From Aselliscus stoliczkanus (lineage: Eukaryota > Chordata > Mammalia > Chiroptera > Hipposideridae), in contig CM066730.1 in NCBI GenBank assembly GCA_033961575.1, forward strand, positions 156,763,523 to 156,827,522: a DNA stretch of 64,000 nucleotides. The letters run 5' to 3'. Positions 53,262-63,300 of this stretch are shown piece by piece. Numbering within the stretch: position 1 is the first letter of the stretch; each line of letters starts with the position of its first letter. A model generated the notes under the pieces. The model was not told the origin of the DNA and did not search any database. It saw only the letters and a list, made by a program, of their open reading frames with translations. The position numbers and the translations under genes were made by a program.

Positions 53262-53370
53262 CGTGCGTGTGCCCCCCACCTACACAAAGCACACACATGT
53301 GTACATCCAAGCATGCACACACACATGCATGTGCAAGCGCCCGCGCACACACACACCTGTGTCTGCACAC
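53262..53370. repeat. Degenerate CA-rich tract
   Basis: 'caagcatgcacacacacatg' and 'cccgcgcacacacacacctg'. Alternating purine-pyrimidine. Confidence 0.8.
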
Positions 53371-53419
53371 CACATACTCCACCGCTTGCCCTCTGCTCAG
53401 CGCTGCAGAGCCTCAGGAA

Positions 53420-53650
53420 CAAGTTTAGGGGCGGACTGAAGTTATGAAATTGATTTCTCTAGGAACAGTTGGAATTAGTTTTAATTATCTTTATCTTTCT
53501 TCCAATTGTGCTCTTAGCCTTCTCCTCGCTGTTTAATCCATTGCTATCGACTTTCCCACAGGCGCTGGGGAGGGGAGCTGTCGGGTGGGGTGGGCACTGT
53601 GTTCCTTTCCAGAAAAAATAAACAACATCAACAACCATCCCCATTTTCCT
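53420..53650. other. Candidate conserved non-coding element with paired GATA motifs
   Basis: 'gttttaattatctttatctt' gives two GATA-type sites in tandem on the minus strand, near 'atgaaattgatttctctagg' and 'ctgtttaatccattgctatc'. Repeat-free, between a CA tract and a short CA-like run at about 53705-53740. Confidence 0.45.
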
Positions 53651-54009
53651 CTTCCTCAGCACTGGAGCAACCAGCTTCTCCCAGGCAGTGAGCAGGGCTG
53701 CCAGGGCGCGCACGCACTCGCACGCATACACACACAAGGGCCACACCTCATTCTCCAAGGAAGCCCCATCTGGAAGCCTGCCTGAAAGAAACAAGAAGGA
53801 GCTAAGATGTGATGTGTTCAGATCTCAAGATCTCACAGGCTTGGTGCTTCCAAGTGGCCCCCTTGGGAGGCTGAGCTTCATTCAGGAGCCTCAAAGTCCC
53901 TGCTGAAAAGCCCGTTCCATCTCATCCTCCAGGCTCTCTTCCCTGAGCCCACCCCCAGCACACCGGGCCTCCCTGGCCACCGTACTTACCATGGTGAGGG
54001 CAGGGCCCG
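53651..54009. other. Unique stretch
   Basis: Contains the CACGCA-rich run at about 53705-53740. No gene. Confidence 0.4.
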
Positions 54010-54110
54010 GGTTAGGTTCATCTGTGAGATCAGGCACATAGTAGGTGATCCGTAGATATTTGTTGATGAATGAATGAATGAATGAATGAATGAATGAAAA
54101 ACCTTTCTTT
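54010..54110 (+). mobile_element. L2 3' end with (GAAT)n expansion
   Basis: 'gagatcaggcacatagtagg', 'gatatttgttgatgaatgaa' leading into about nine GAAT units (54062-54098). The L2 terminal TGAATGAA has expanded into a microsatellite. Confidence 0.85.
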
Positions 54111-54129
54111 GAAACCCACCTTCAGAATC

Positions 54130-54270
54130 TAGCACATTCATTCATTCAATCAATACTGAGTGCCAATGAGGCTCCAGGCACTGGGCCAGGTGCTAAAGAT
54201 ACCGAAATGATAATACCTAATGCCTTCCTTGTGGACCACCCCACTTAGGAGATTTGACAGATGGGAGGAG
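54130..54270 (-). mobile_element. L2-like fragment
   Basis: 'cattcattcattcaatcaat', 'ctccaggcactgggccaggt', 'gctaaagataccgaaatgat'. Confidence 0.6.
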
Positions 54271-54605
54271 TCCCCAAGCTGAGCTAGGGTGAAGGGTGTA
54301 TCTGCAGGAAGAAAAGACAAGGGCAAAGATTTTATTTTAAACATCCTTGATAAAGGCAAATCTCCACTTTTCAAGGGTGAGTCTCCATTCCTGCTCTGCC
54401 TCTAGAACTGGGAGGACTGATCGTATGATGCCCTGTTCTCCAGGGGCCTCCCCACCTGTGCCCAGGGGTGGGCCAATTCCATAGCAGACTTCTGGAGGCC
54501 CTGCTGCCTTCGGTGTGTGCGTGTGGAGGGGATACTGGCCCCTCCTCCATGGGGTGCTCCCCTGGGAGCCATGGAGGGGGTGGAGGGCCCTCCCTCACCA
54601 GCGGG
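54271..54605. other. Unique stretch
   Basis: No recognisable feature. Confidence 0.4.
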
Positions 54606-54850
54606 GTGCCCGTGTTAAGTGCCCTGCGGTGCTAATATTTTATGATTAAAAACCATTAAGGTTTAGACCGTGAAAATCCGAGGGACACAAAATCAATGGC
54701 CCAATATTGCTTCCTCTGGTAAGTTGTGTAAATATTGTGTCTTTTATTGTTTGGCCGATGGCAAGAGCAGAGATACAGGTACAGATTATACTAATGAAAC
54801 CCCTCCCACCCCAGCCCTGATCTGGTAGAATTAGCATCCTGGCTCGGAGA
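54606..54850. other. Candidate conserved non-coding element
   Basis: 'gctaatattttatgattaaa', 'ttaaggtttagaccgtgaaa', 'caatggcccaatattgcttc', 'gtcttttattgtttggccga', 'acagattatactaatgaaac'. Repeat-free, with retained CpGs and dense ATTA/TTTAT cores. Confidence 0.45.
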
Positions 54851-55089
54851 GGCCTGGAGACTTGGCCACAGGGAGGTCCCAGGCTGGCCCACCACGGAAG
54901 GCCATCCCCTTCCCTCCTCCCCTCCTGTAGCCTACTCACCCTGCACAGCACAGCCCCACCCTCCAGAGGCTGTGCCAGCCCATGCCCCTCCCCTTCCCCA
55001 TGAAGCATCCCTCACACTAATGGTACAGACACACACACACAGGCACATGCATCACTTGGAGGCATGCTCTTCTGACAGCCCGTCCATCA

Positions 55090-55145
55090 CCGTGCTCTTC
55101 CATCTGCTTGAATTTGCATATTTAATAGAATCTGTCTTTTCTCCT
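55090..55145. other. Short conserved-looking block
   Basis: 'gcttgaatttgcatatttaa' with an octamer-like atttgcat. Too short to judge. Confidence 0.3.
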
Positions 55146-55149
55146 CTAA

Positions 55150-55350
55150 GGGTTCAGATTAGGGTGGAGAAGGTGATTCCAGGGGCTGTTCCTGTCTGTG
55201 TTGGGGAAGGGGGTGATGAGGGGTCTCTCTCCTATCTGGGTTGGGGTGACTGTGGAATGCCTGGGGTTCCTCCTGCCTGTCTGGGGATGGGATAATGCCA
55301 GGTACTCCCCCTGGCTCTTGAAGGGGTTGGAAATAATGCGGAGGTCCTCT
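55150..55350 (+). repeat. Minisatellite, about 43-bp unit, about 4-5 copies
   Basis: Units run like 'attccaggggctgttcctgt'...'ggggtgatgaggggtctct'...'ggaatgcctggggttcctcc'...'gccaggtactccccctggct', each with a GGGTTGGGG-type centre followed by GATAATG or GGTGA. Copies are diverged. Confidence 0.7.
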
Positions 55351-55655
55351 TTCCCCCGACGTCCCTCCCCGCTTCAGCCCATCAGTAGGAAGCTGGGGAT
55401 GCCTGAATTCTCTCTATTCTCTTCCAGTGCTGGGTGCTTCCTCCTCCCTACTCTGTCCCTCTCAGAGAAGAGTAGGGTATGATGCTAGGGTTAGACACCA
55501 CAAGCCATGCCCGTGCTTCCCACATGGGTGAAGGGAGTTGGAGCAGACCAGGGGGACCGTCTAATAATGCCAGAGAAGTCACCTGGGGAAACCCAGTATA
55601 TCCCTTCCACTTCCTGAGAAGGGTCCCAGAAAAGAGACCCACTGAACTAACAGAA
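55351..55655. other. Unique stretch between two minisatellites
   Basis: Traces of similar GGGGA-rich units are present; nothing else. Confidence 0.4.
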
Positions 55656-56165
55656 GGAGAGAAGAGCCAGCTGATGGGGAGCGGGGACAGCTGGGCTGGT
55701 GTGATGGGAGAAAGATGCCGAACAGTTGTGGAGAAGAACAGCTGGGGTGACGTGAGGAGGAAGAGTGGGGCTGATACTGGGAAAGCACAGCTGAGCAGAT
55801 GGGGCAGGATCCCTGGCCTGATGTGAGGATGGAACCACTGGTCTAATAAGGCAGAACAGCTGGGTGACATGGGGGACATCTGGACCGATATAGGGGAACA
55901 GGGAGACGTGAGAGAACAAAACTAAACTGGTGTTGGGAAGCAGCTGGGCTGATATGGGAAGGCCATAATGTTGGGAACGGATAGGCTTATACTGGGAGAA
56001 TAGCTGACTGACATGAGTGGACAGCTGGGCTGATGTGAGGAAACAGCTGGGCTGCAGTGGGGATATAGTAGACTAAGTGAGGGCACAGCTGGCTGAGGAG
56101 GAGGAACAGCGGACTGAGGTGGGGAGACAGATGGGCTGAGGTGGGGGGACAAATGGGCTGATGGA
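55656..56165 (+). repeat. Minisatellite, about 21-22-bp unit
   Basis: Core 'acagctgggctgatgtgagg' recurs with changes; clean runs at 56020-56160 have spacings of 20-22 bases. Each unit carries a CAGCTG E-box when intact. Minus-strand frames (110-143 codons) rich in Ser, Pro and Leu come from the repeat. Confidence 0.85.
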
Positions 56166-56644
56166 AAACAAACAGAGCCACAGGGCAGTGTCAGTGAGTC
56201 TCCAGGTCTCCGAGCCCCTGGATATAAACCACTGCGTTCAGTGTTCTGGCCCACATCCCTCTTTCCAGAAACGCCATGGGAAGGCCTGGCTAGAGTGTCG
56301 CCCTGATGCCTCCAGACAGGGGAGGGTCACAAATGGGAACATCCTCCCCCATTCCCTCCCACCACAGAGCCACAGCTCCAGGAAATGGGGTGGGAGGGCA
56401 GGCAGCTGGGGGTGTTTGGCATGCCTCCCACCTCTCCCTACCAGAGAGTCCCCCAGGAGCTGGGAAACACCCTAATTCTAGAGTACCATGGAGCAGGTCT
56501 TTGGAGAGAGCCCAATGCAGGCCCCCATTTTACAAATAAGAAAAGAGACACAAGATAAGTTCTAGGCTACCAAGAGGTCATCGTGAGAGCCAGGTCGAGG
56601 TGCAGGCCTCAGACCAGCCCTGCCCAGCAACCTTCCATCCCTGT

Positions 56645-57022
56645 CTTAGTCAGGTCAGGCAGCCATAACAAAATACCACGGACTGGGGAGCTCCAACTAC
56701 AGACATCTATTTTCTCACAGGTCTCAAAGTCCAGGATCAGCATGGCTGGGTTCCAGTGAGGACCCTCTTCCTGCCTGGTAGGCAGCCCCCAACTAGAGTT
56801 GTTTACATGACCTCTTCTGCATGCTGGGGGAAGAGGGGTGGTAGAGCAAGCCTATTGGTGTCTCCTCTTACAAGGGCACTAATCCCGTGATGGGAGCCCC
56901 ACTTTCATGACCTCATCTAATCCTAATTATTCTCAAAGGCCCCACCTCCAAATACCATCACATTGGGTGTTAGGGCTTCAATGTATGAATTTTGAGGGAC
57001 ACGATTCAATCCATAGCAATTC
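56645..57022 (-). mobile_element. LTR, MST/MLT1-type (ERVL-MaLR), antisense
   Basis: 'ccataacaaaataccacgga', 'ctaatcccgtgatgggagcc', 'tgacctcatctaatcctaat', 'ggccccacctccaaatacca', 'aatgtatgaattttgaggga'. Nearly complete. No coding sequence. Confidence 0.88.
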
Positions 57023-57189
57023 CCAGGCTCTGGGCACTCCCTCCCAGGAGATGAGCCAAGCTTCTCTCCAGATTCCAGACTTAACAACAGGTATATAACT
57101 GTGGGTATGTAACCACGGGTACGCAGAAGCTGCCCTAGGCAAAGATCCCAAGAACACAGCAGCCAAGAGGACAGGGGAGCCTGTATGTC

Positions 57190-57320
57190 CAACCCCATGT
57201 GCCAGGTACTCTACCTGTTATTTTATTTAATCTTCCCAGTAATCCTGTGTATCAAGTGATCATGTGAGCCCCATTTTTCAAGGAAATTGAGCATTAGGTT
57301 AAGTGACCTGCCCTCAGGGA
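57190..57320 (-). mobile_element. MIR SINE fragment
   Basis: 'tttaatcttcccagtaatcc', 'catttttcaaggaaattgag', 'gttaagtgacctgccctcag'. Confidence 0.7.
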
Positions 57321-57935
57321 TGGGTCAGATAAAAGCAGTCCGGGCCTAAACCAGGATTGAATGTGGTCAGTCCAGCTCCAGGCTTTTCATCACGAGGCTG
57401 CAGCCCAAAGTACCTTTCCAGAACTTGTCCTAAGGAGCAAGTCCTCCAGGCCCAGCTCACTGCTGTCTCACTTCCTGACTCACCTTCATCATTCCCTGTT
57501 TGAGAAAACCAGGCCCCCCATGGCCACCCACGGCCTGGCGGTGTTCCTCCCCCAGGCCCTAGCCCTGGGGGATCCCAGCTGCATAAAACAACCATAACTG
57601 GTGACAAGCGAAGAAGATCTAGGACACAGGTAGAAGAAGTGGCCCAGGGACTGGAGAGACGAGAGACAGGAGAGCTGCCTTGCTTAGACAGGACCCCCAG
57701 AAAAGCATCCTCCATGCTGGTGCTCAGGAGTCCTCTCCAGGGCTTTTTCCAGGGGAACTACCCCTCCCCTCAGGCTGTGCCCTCCCTGCACACAGCCTCC
57801 CAGGAACAAGGTGGATTCCCTCAGGCGGGTCACTCCAAGTGGGCTGTACTGGTACTACGGTTCTGGATCAGTGATGGTGGCGACACTTGAGTTTTTTTGA
57901 TGGGAGAAAACAGTATACATAGAAGTTACACATAC
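57321..57935. other. Unique stretch
   Basis: A minus-strand frame of 133 codons (57314-57715) has no domain. No repeat recognised. Confidence 0.4.
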
Positions 57936-57939
57936 TCAG

Positions 57940-58290
57940 GAGTCTGATGGCCTGGGTTCAAATCCCAGCTCTACCATGCCAGAGCTGTGTGACCTTGGGC
58001 AAGTCACTTAGCCTCTCTGTGCCCAGGTCCCTCCTCTACAAATAAAGGCTAACAATAGTACCTACCTCTAAAGGTGGTTGTAGGGCCGGCCGAGTGGCGC
58101 AGTGGTTAAACGCTGGCTTGGGAAGCCAGCAGCCCCGGTTCGGGCCCCACATACGAGGGCCAGTGACACTGCCCTCAAAAAAAAAATAAAAAATAAAAAA
58201 TAAAGGTGGTTGTGAAGATTTTAAAGTTTATACATGTAAAGTGCTTAGAGCAGTGATGAGCATATGATTAAGTGCTATATACGTGTTCGC
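57940..58290 (+). mobile_element. MIR SINE, nearly complete, split by a younger SINE
   Basis: 'ggcctgggttcaaatcccag', 'gtgtgaccttgggcaagtca', 'cttagcctctctgtgcccag', 'aatagtacctacctctaaag' up to 58082, then 'agtgcttagagcagtgatga' after the insert. Confidence 0.92.
58083..58202 (+). mobile_element. tRNA-derived SINE, type A (short)
   Basis: 'gggccggccgagtggcgcag', 'ctggcttgggaagccagcag', A-rich tail. Target-site duplication taaaggtggttgt on both sides, inside a MIR. Confidence 0.93.
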
Positions 58291-58444
58291 TGTAATTACC
58301 GTGTGTGGTATGGTCTGTTTGTGTGTCCATCTTCTTCCAAGGCAAAGCTCCTCCTCTGTCCAGCCCAGCGCCTGCCCAGGACATAACAGGAAAGATGTTC
58401 CATAGTGACTGGGGCCCTGAACAAAGAGAACTACCACTGGGTTC

Positions 58445-59300
58445 ATGAGTGTGTGTATGTGTGTGTACTGTATATAAGTGTGTATGTGTTATACATGTGC
58501 ATTGTTAATTTTTGTGTCAGTGCTAGATGGCAAATAGATATACTGTGTTTGTGTCTGTCAGTATCAGGCTTTCAGTGTGGCACATAGGTGTCACCTGGTT
58601 GTGGATGCTGGTAGGTACTGGGTGTGTCTATAGAATGGGGGTCAGTGAGTGTGTGTTTGTGTGTGTATCAATATTGTCAGTGTGTCAGCACCAAGAGTAA
58701 GAATGTGTCAGCATGTGTGTGTGTGATGTCAGTGTGTGTACGTATGTATTGTGTATTGCATGAGTGTGTGTGCCGGGGTATGTGTATGTGTGTGTCAGCA
58801 TTGAGTACATATGTAATTCAGGATTGTGCATTTCTGTGTAGCAGCATTTGGGGTATATGTGTGTCTATAATGGGCATATGTGTTCCTGTTGTGTATTTGT
58901 GTAGATGCCTGTCAATCGTGGATTCCTAGGTGTGTCAGTGATGGGTGTATGAGTTTGTATGTCAGTGTACTTGCATGTAGCTGCGTCAGCCATGGGTATT
59001 TATGTAGGTCAACATGCTGTGTGTGTGTATGTCATATTGTGTATGTATGTATGTGTGTATTGATGGGTTTATATATATGTCAGCATTGTGTGCATATGTG
59101 TGTATGTCAGTGTGCCCAGGAGTGTGTATATGTGTTTCAGTGTTGGGTGCATGTGTAGCTATACCTCAGCTTTGTGTGCATGTGTGTGTCAGTGTTGAAC
59201 ATGTGTATGTCAGGGCTGTGTGTGCATGTGTTGATGTTGGGAGTATGTGTGCGTCAGCATTGTGTGTGTCGGTGTTGGGAGTGTGTGTGTGTCAGCACTG
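58445..59300 (+). repeat. Long TG-rich minisatellite-like tract (about 850 bp)
   Basis: GTGTG and TATGTG words broken every 25-40 bp by a 'gtcagtgttgg' or 'gtcagcattg' motif, found at least ten times. More structured than a decayed (TG)n. Cys/Val-rich open frames through it (up to 101 codons) are artefacts. Confidence 0.8.
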
Positions 59301-59524
59301 AACTCATACATGCACTAGTGTGCGTGCATGCATCTCTGCTCCCTTACCCCCCACCCCCACCCCACCCTGTGTCCACCTTGAGGCAGGAAGTCAGGAGGGG
59401 CTTCCTTGGACCCCGCATCTGAGCCCAGATCCCCAGTGCCCCTGGGGCCTGGTTTGCCAGCCCCGGCGCCTGCGCCCACTGCCTAGCCCTTACCCCCACC
59501 TCAGCCTCTCCCTGACTGGCACCC

Positions 59525-59725
59525 GAGTTAATAAGTGTTGCTTTTCTCCTATTCTACTCAGGCCTGTGATGGAAAATCCTTGGGCTGGAAGTGAGCCCCG
59601 AATCGATAGTCCATTCCATTTAACAGGGTGGCTGTCACCATAACGAGATAAAAGTGGATTAGCTTCTGTGCTGCTGCCACGTCCACAGGGAGCCCATCTG
59701 TTCCCTGCACAGCTGGCCAGGCTCG
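59525..59725. other. Candidate conserved non-coding element
   Basis: 'gagttaataagtgttgcttt', 'cccgaatcgatagtccattc' (atcgat CpG retained), 'gtcaccataacgagataaaa', 'gtggattagcttctgtgctg'. Repeat-free. Confidence 0.45.
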
Positions 59726-60060
59726 AAGCTGCGGGGCGGGAACAGGACCTGGCTATGGGGGCTGCAGCCAAGGCCTGGGATGGGTGGAGTGGGAATCAGA
59801 GATGGTTTGAGACTGGGATCTAGACGGGGTTCAAAATGGGGCTTAAGACAAGGTCCAGGTAGTATCAGGGTGGGTTCAGGTTGGAGATGGGGACAGGAGG
59901 AAGAATGCACGAGATGAGGTCCAGCTGTGGAGCGTGTCCAGGCTGAAGATCCCATGAACTCCCTAAAAAGCCTGAACTCTTCCGGACTTTGCATGTGACT
60001 GAAAAAGATGCCCAGGAGCAACATATAATGTGTGAAGTCGCTTTAAAGAAAGGCCTTCTC
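59726..60060. other. Unique G-rich stretch
   Basis: 59770-59900 shows loose GGGGTTC/GGGATC-type iterations that may be a worn tandem repeat. No gene. Confidence 0.4.
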
Positions 60061-60094
60061 ACTCCCTAAGGACTGAAGGATAGAAAAGGCTCCC

Positions 60095-60150
60095 TTTGCA
60101 GCAAGAAGAATGCAGGTTGGACACCAGGAAGAACTTCCAGATCGTGAGGG
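60095..60150 (+). mobile_element. CR1/L3-like LINE fragment
   Basis: 'ggttggacaccaggaagaac' and 'ttccag' match the well-kept CR1/L3 motif. Confidence 0.6.
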
Positions 60151-60194
60151 TGAGCACTTGCACAAGCAGAAGACAAATGTTCACCTTTTCAGGA

Positions 60195-60745
60195 TTTATG
60201 CTAGTTTTTGTTGATTTTTAGTTTGTGTCAGGCACAAACTAAAATGGGGATTGATTCAATTAAGCCCTATGCAATTTCTTTTTTTTTCTTTCTTTTTTCT
60301 GTAGTATATACTGCCCATATATTTTCCCAGTTGGTCTGCTTTTTAACTTTGAGATTCCTTATTTGTATTTCATCAGTTATCACAGTCTTGTCTGTAGTAT
60401 CTTCCTTTGTTTGCTTGGGAAGACCCACCTCCTGAGATAATCACCTTATCTCCTAGTTCTTTTGTGATTTCATTCTTTATATTCACATTTTTATCTATCT
60501 GGAATTTGCATGAAGTAGGTGTTTTTACTTTTTCCAAATGGTTAACTAATTATCTATCTCCATTTCATGACAAACCTACCTTTCTACACTAATTTGAAAT
60601 GTCCCTTTTATCATTTATTAGGGTCCCACTTTGGACATCTCTGTTAATTTGTTAATTCTTATGCTAAACAACACAACTTTTATTTAGGAAAGCTGTGTGA
60701 TATATTTTAGTGCCTGGGAATGTTTCCCTTTAACACTGATGGCCC
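60195..60745 (-). mobile_element. Old L1, antisense 3' part
   Basis: T-rich plus strand: 'tttatctatctggaatttgc', 'ttactttttccaaatggtta', 'tttgaaatgtcccttttatc', 'ttagggtcccactttggaca'. This is the complement of an L1 ORF2 C-terminal region, with frames broken. Confidence 0.75.
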
Positions 60746-60756
60746 TGTATCTATGC

Positions 60757-60807
60757 TATTTAATAGCTGTGTAAATGCAAAACTTGCATATACACAGCTA
60801 TTAAATA
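60757..60807. repeat. Near-perfect hairpin, 24-bp arms, 3-base loop
   Basis: Left arm 60757-60780 (tatttaatagctgtgtaaat...) and right arm 60784-60807 pair with one mismatch (ttt against tat), around 'aac'. Lies at the edge of the antisense L1. Too short and AT-rich for a normal pre-miRNA, although the shape is similar. Confidence 0.95.
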
Positions 60808-60954
60808 ACAGAAAAGCATACTATTTGAAGCCTATGGAGATTGCTTTTGAAATAGAAGTAGCAGTCCCCAAATACTGTGTATAAGTTTTCTGGACCCAAG
60901 CCCACAGGCATCAGGAAGCGATCCCTTTGCAGCCTGATGGAACCAGAGTTGACG

Positions 60955-61262
60955 CACTGAGGACCACCGCCATCACCCCTACCACCACCACCCTGCGACC
61001 ATCACCACCAACCCCCTATCACCACCCCGCTGCCATTACCCCCACTATCACCCCCACCACCCCCACCACCACTACCCCGCCATCACCACCACCACCCCCA
61101 TCACCACCACCCCACCGCCATCACCACCCCACTGCCATCACCCCCACCATCACCCCCATCACCCCCACACCCCCCACACCACCACCACCACCCCGCCGCC
61201 ATCACCCCCACCACCACCACCACCATCACCACCACCACCCCCATCACCACCACCCCGCCGCC
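60955..61262 (+). repeat. (ACC/ATC)n simple repeat, about 300 bp
   Basis: Iterated CACC, CATC and CCCC words ('caccaccaccaccatcacca'), with longer internal repeats such as 'caccaccccgccgccatc' seen more than once. The complementary strand has GGT/GGGG runs. A Thr/Pro/His-rich frame of 129 codons crosses it and is not taken as a gene. Confidence 0.92.
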
Positions 61263-62340
61263 ATCTCAAGGGGGAGTGGAAGTATCAGATGTCCGCATCC
61301 CAAGGTTTACCCCTAGGTATGCAGGAGGGACAGACCACAGTCCTGTCTTGATTTGGGTTCCCCTAGAAGCCAACTCTGAAACAAGGATCTGAGTGCAAGC
61401 AGATTTTCAGTGGAGGCAAGGACAGGAAACCCCAGCAGGGCAGTGGGGAGTAAGGCCAGGTAAGGGAGGAAGCTGAGAAGCCACCTTTATCCAGCCAGTG
61501 ACTACAATGGGGAAATGGAGGTTCCTTCCACTGGGGACTTCGGGGACTCAGTTATGCTACCCACAGGGGAAGGAGTTGGAGCATTTCTACGCCAATTCCC
61601 CTCTCCAGCTCCAGAGGGGCCCTGAGAAGTGGAGAGGGCCATCACTTCTCCAGCACTTCCTGCCTGTGGTTGGAGGAGGAATCTGGCTGCAGCCTCAGAG
61701 AAATGCTTCAGGCGCTGGAAGCAGAACAGGCATGCACTGTGTGGGAAGATCCCAGGGGGTCTGGGCAGGGCACCCACCAGTGAGGACCCAGATGTGGTGC
61801 CCCAATCAGAGAGCTCAGGACTGGATGTGGGCAAAACTCACGGGTGCGGGGAGAAGGGAGAGTTAGGGGGCTTTCAGGAAGCAGAACAGACAGAGACTGT
61901 GAGGGTGTGGTAGAGAGTGAGGACTAGGGGTTTCCGGCCTGGGACACAGGGTGGATGATGGGGCGAAGTGCCTCAGTGGGAAACAAGAGGAAGAGCCAGG
62001 ATGGAGTGTTTGGAGCATCAGAGAGGAGATGTCGGGAGGCACATGAGTGTGTGGGTCTGGGCAGAGTTGGGAGGTAAATGGAGAACTGGGAATCATCAAC
62101 AAAGCCATTGAAGCCAAGGTGCAGATGAGGTAGGTCCATGCTGAGGAAAAATACAGGTGAGGACTGGAGATGGGATTTGCAGGGCCTTAGGAAACACCCT
62201 ACGGACGCACAGGATCCATGGTGCGTAAAGCTTGACATGGGCCTGTCTCTTCCTGGCTCTCCAGTGACAGGGAGGCCCCTCCCATCCTTCTGTGGTGGGG
62301 AAAGGTGATGCTGATGGGTAGGGTGGGAGGGAAGGGAGGG
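61263..62340. other. Unique non-coding stretch
   Basis: No repeat recognised. Plus-strand frames at 61498-61913 overlap in two frames and have no domain. Confidence 0.4.
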
Positions 62341-62344
62341 GACA

Positions 62345-62690
62345 GGGTGATATGTATTCCAAAGAAGCCGACAGCTGTCGAATTATATAAAACCTCATAT
62401 GTTAATAATTCTTACAATTTTGCCAAAGACTTAATGGCTGGCCTGTCAAAAGCGGTGACAGAAGCTATTATGGAAACAAGATGGGAATATTTTGGAGGCA
62501 GCATCAATAGCAAATCCCCGTACTGGGCCTCAAGGACCAGAAGGAGGACAGCCCAGCCTTCTGCTCAGCCAGGGAGGGTCATTGTGGATTCAAGCCATGG
62601 ACTGGGGATTGATCACCTGCACGGACATTTTAATTAACCGTCAGATCCTGGATATGCCCCATCCTTCCTGTCCCCACCCCCTCCCTGTCT
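62345..62690. other. Candidate conserved non-coding element
   Basis: 'attatataaaacctcatatg', 'ttaataattcttacaatttt', 'aagcggtgacagaagctatt', 'ggaatattttggaggcagca', 'ggacattttaattaaccgtc'. Repeat-free for about 340 bp, with spaced homeodomain and HNF1-like cores. A 110-codon frame runs through; its composition does not suggest protein. Confidence 0.45.
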
Positions 62691-62879
62691 GCAGCCACCT
62701 CCACCCCAACACACAAAACAGAAGCAATCAGCCAACCGCACAATACAGTAGGAGGGAACTCCAGAGGGTTTCGGTGGTAAGAGGGGCAGATGAGACGGCC
62801 CAGGGAGTCACTGGGACCTAATCTGACTGATCTAGTTGTTCCCTAAGGGATCCTGCCCTGCTCCCGGCTTTGGGTCCTT

Positions 62880-63005
62880 GAACCAGACCCAGTGTGGATT
62901 CCCTAAATGAGCTTGGGCTAATCACTTGGTTTTGAAATGCCTCAATTTCTCATGTTTAAAATGGGAACAGTAGCAGGAAGAGCAAATAAAACACTGCCTT
63001 TTGAG
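62880..63005 (+). mobile_element. MIR SINE fragment
   Basis: 'gggctaatcacttggttttg', 'cctcaatttctcatgtttaa', 'aatgggaacagtag'. Confidence 0.7.
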
Positions 63006-63029
63006 CTTTGATATCTCAGAATCACATTC

Positions 63030-63210
63030 CACAATTCTCGGAAGCCCCTTCGGCTTCATCTTACTTAACTCTCCCCTCAACTTCAGAAGATGGTGTCATG
63101 GTCTTCGATTTTACAGATGGGGATCATGAGGAGCAAGGCTGAAGTGGACACACAATGCTAATTGGAAGAGCCAGGATCGGAGCCCCACGTCTTCTCTCCA
63201 GGGCCAGAAT
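63030..63210 (-). mobile_element. MIR SINE
   Basis: 'cgattttacagatggggatc', 'gaagagccaggatcggagcc'. Confidence 0.65.
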
Positions 63211-63300
63211 CGGCCTGAATTCTAAAGAATTCTTACTAGACTAATAGCCATGACTGCTCCCACTTGTGAGTGCTTACCTCGCGCCAAGACACATGCTAAA

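Noticed and set aside
55448..56254. Minus-strand frames of 110-143 codons rich in Pro, Ser and Leu
   Set aside because: They are encoded by the 21-22-bp minisatellite.
4705..58202. tRNA genes at the repeated gtggcgcagtggttaag heads
   Set aside because: Each is the head of a SINE with an A-rich tail and target-site duplications; none has a complete tRNA acceptor stem.
58624..59301. Several Cys/Val-rich small open frames that resemble secreted cysteine-rich peptides
   Set aside because: All three are readings of TG-rich tandem sequence; cysteines come from TGT codons, not from a conserved spacing.
60757..60807. A microRNA precursor
   Set aside because: The loop is only three bases and the stem 24 bp, unlike normal pre-miRNA loops; no flanking lower stem is visible.
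60927..61316. 129-codon Thr/Pro/His-rich frame
   Set aside because: Produced by the ACC/ATC simple repeat; no start context or homologous protein recognised.
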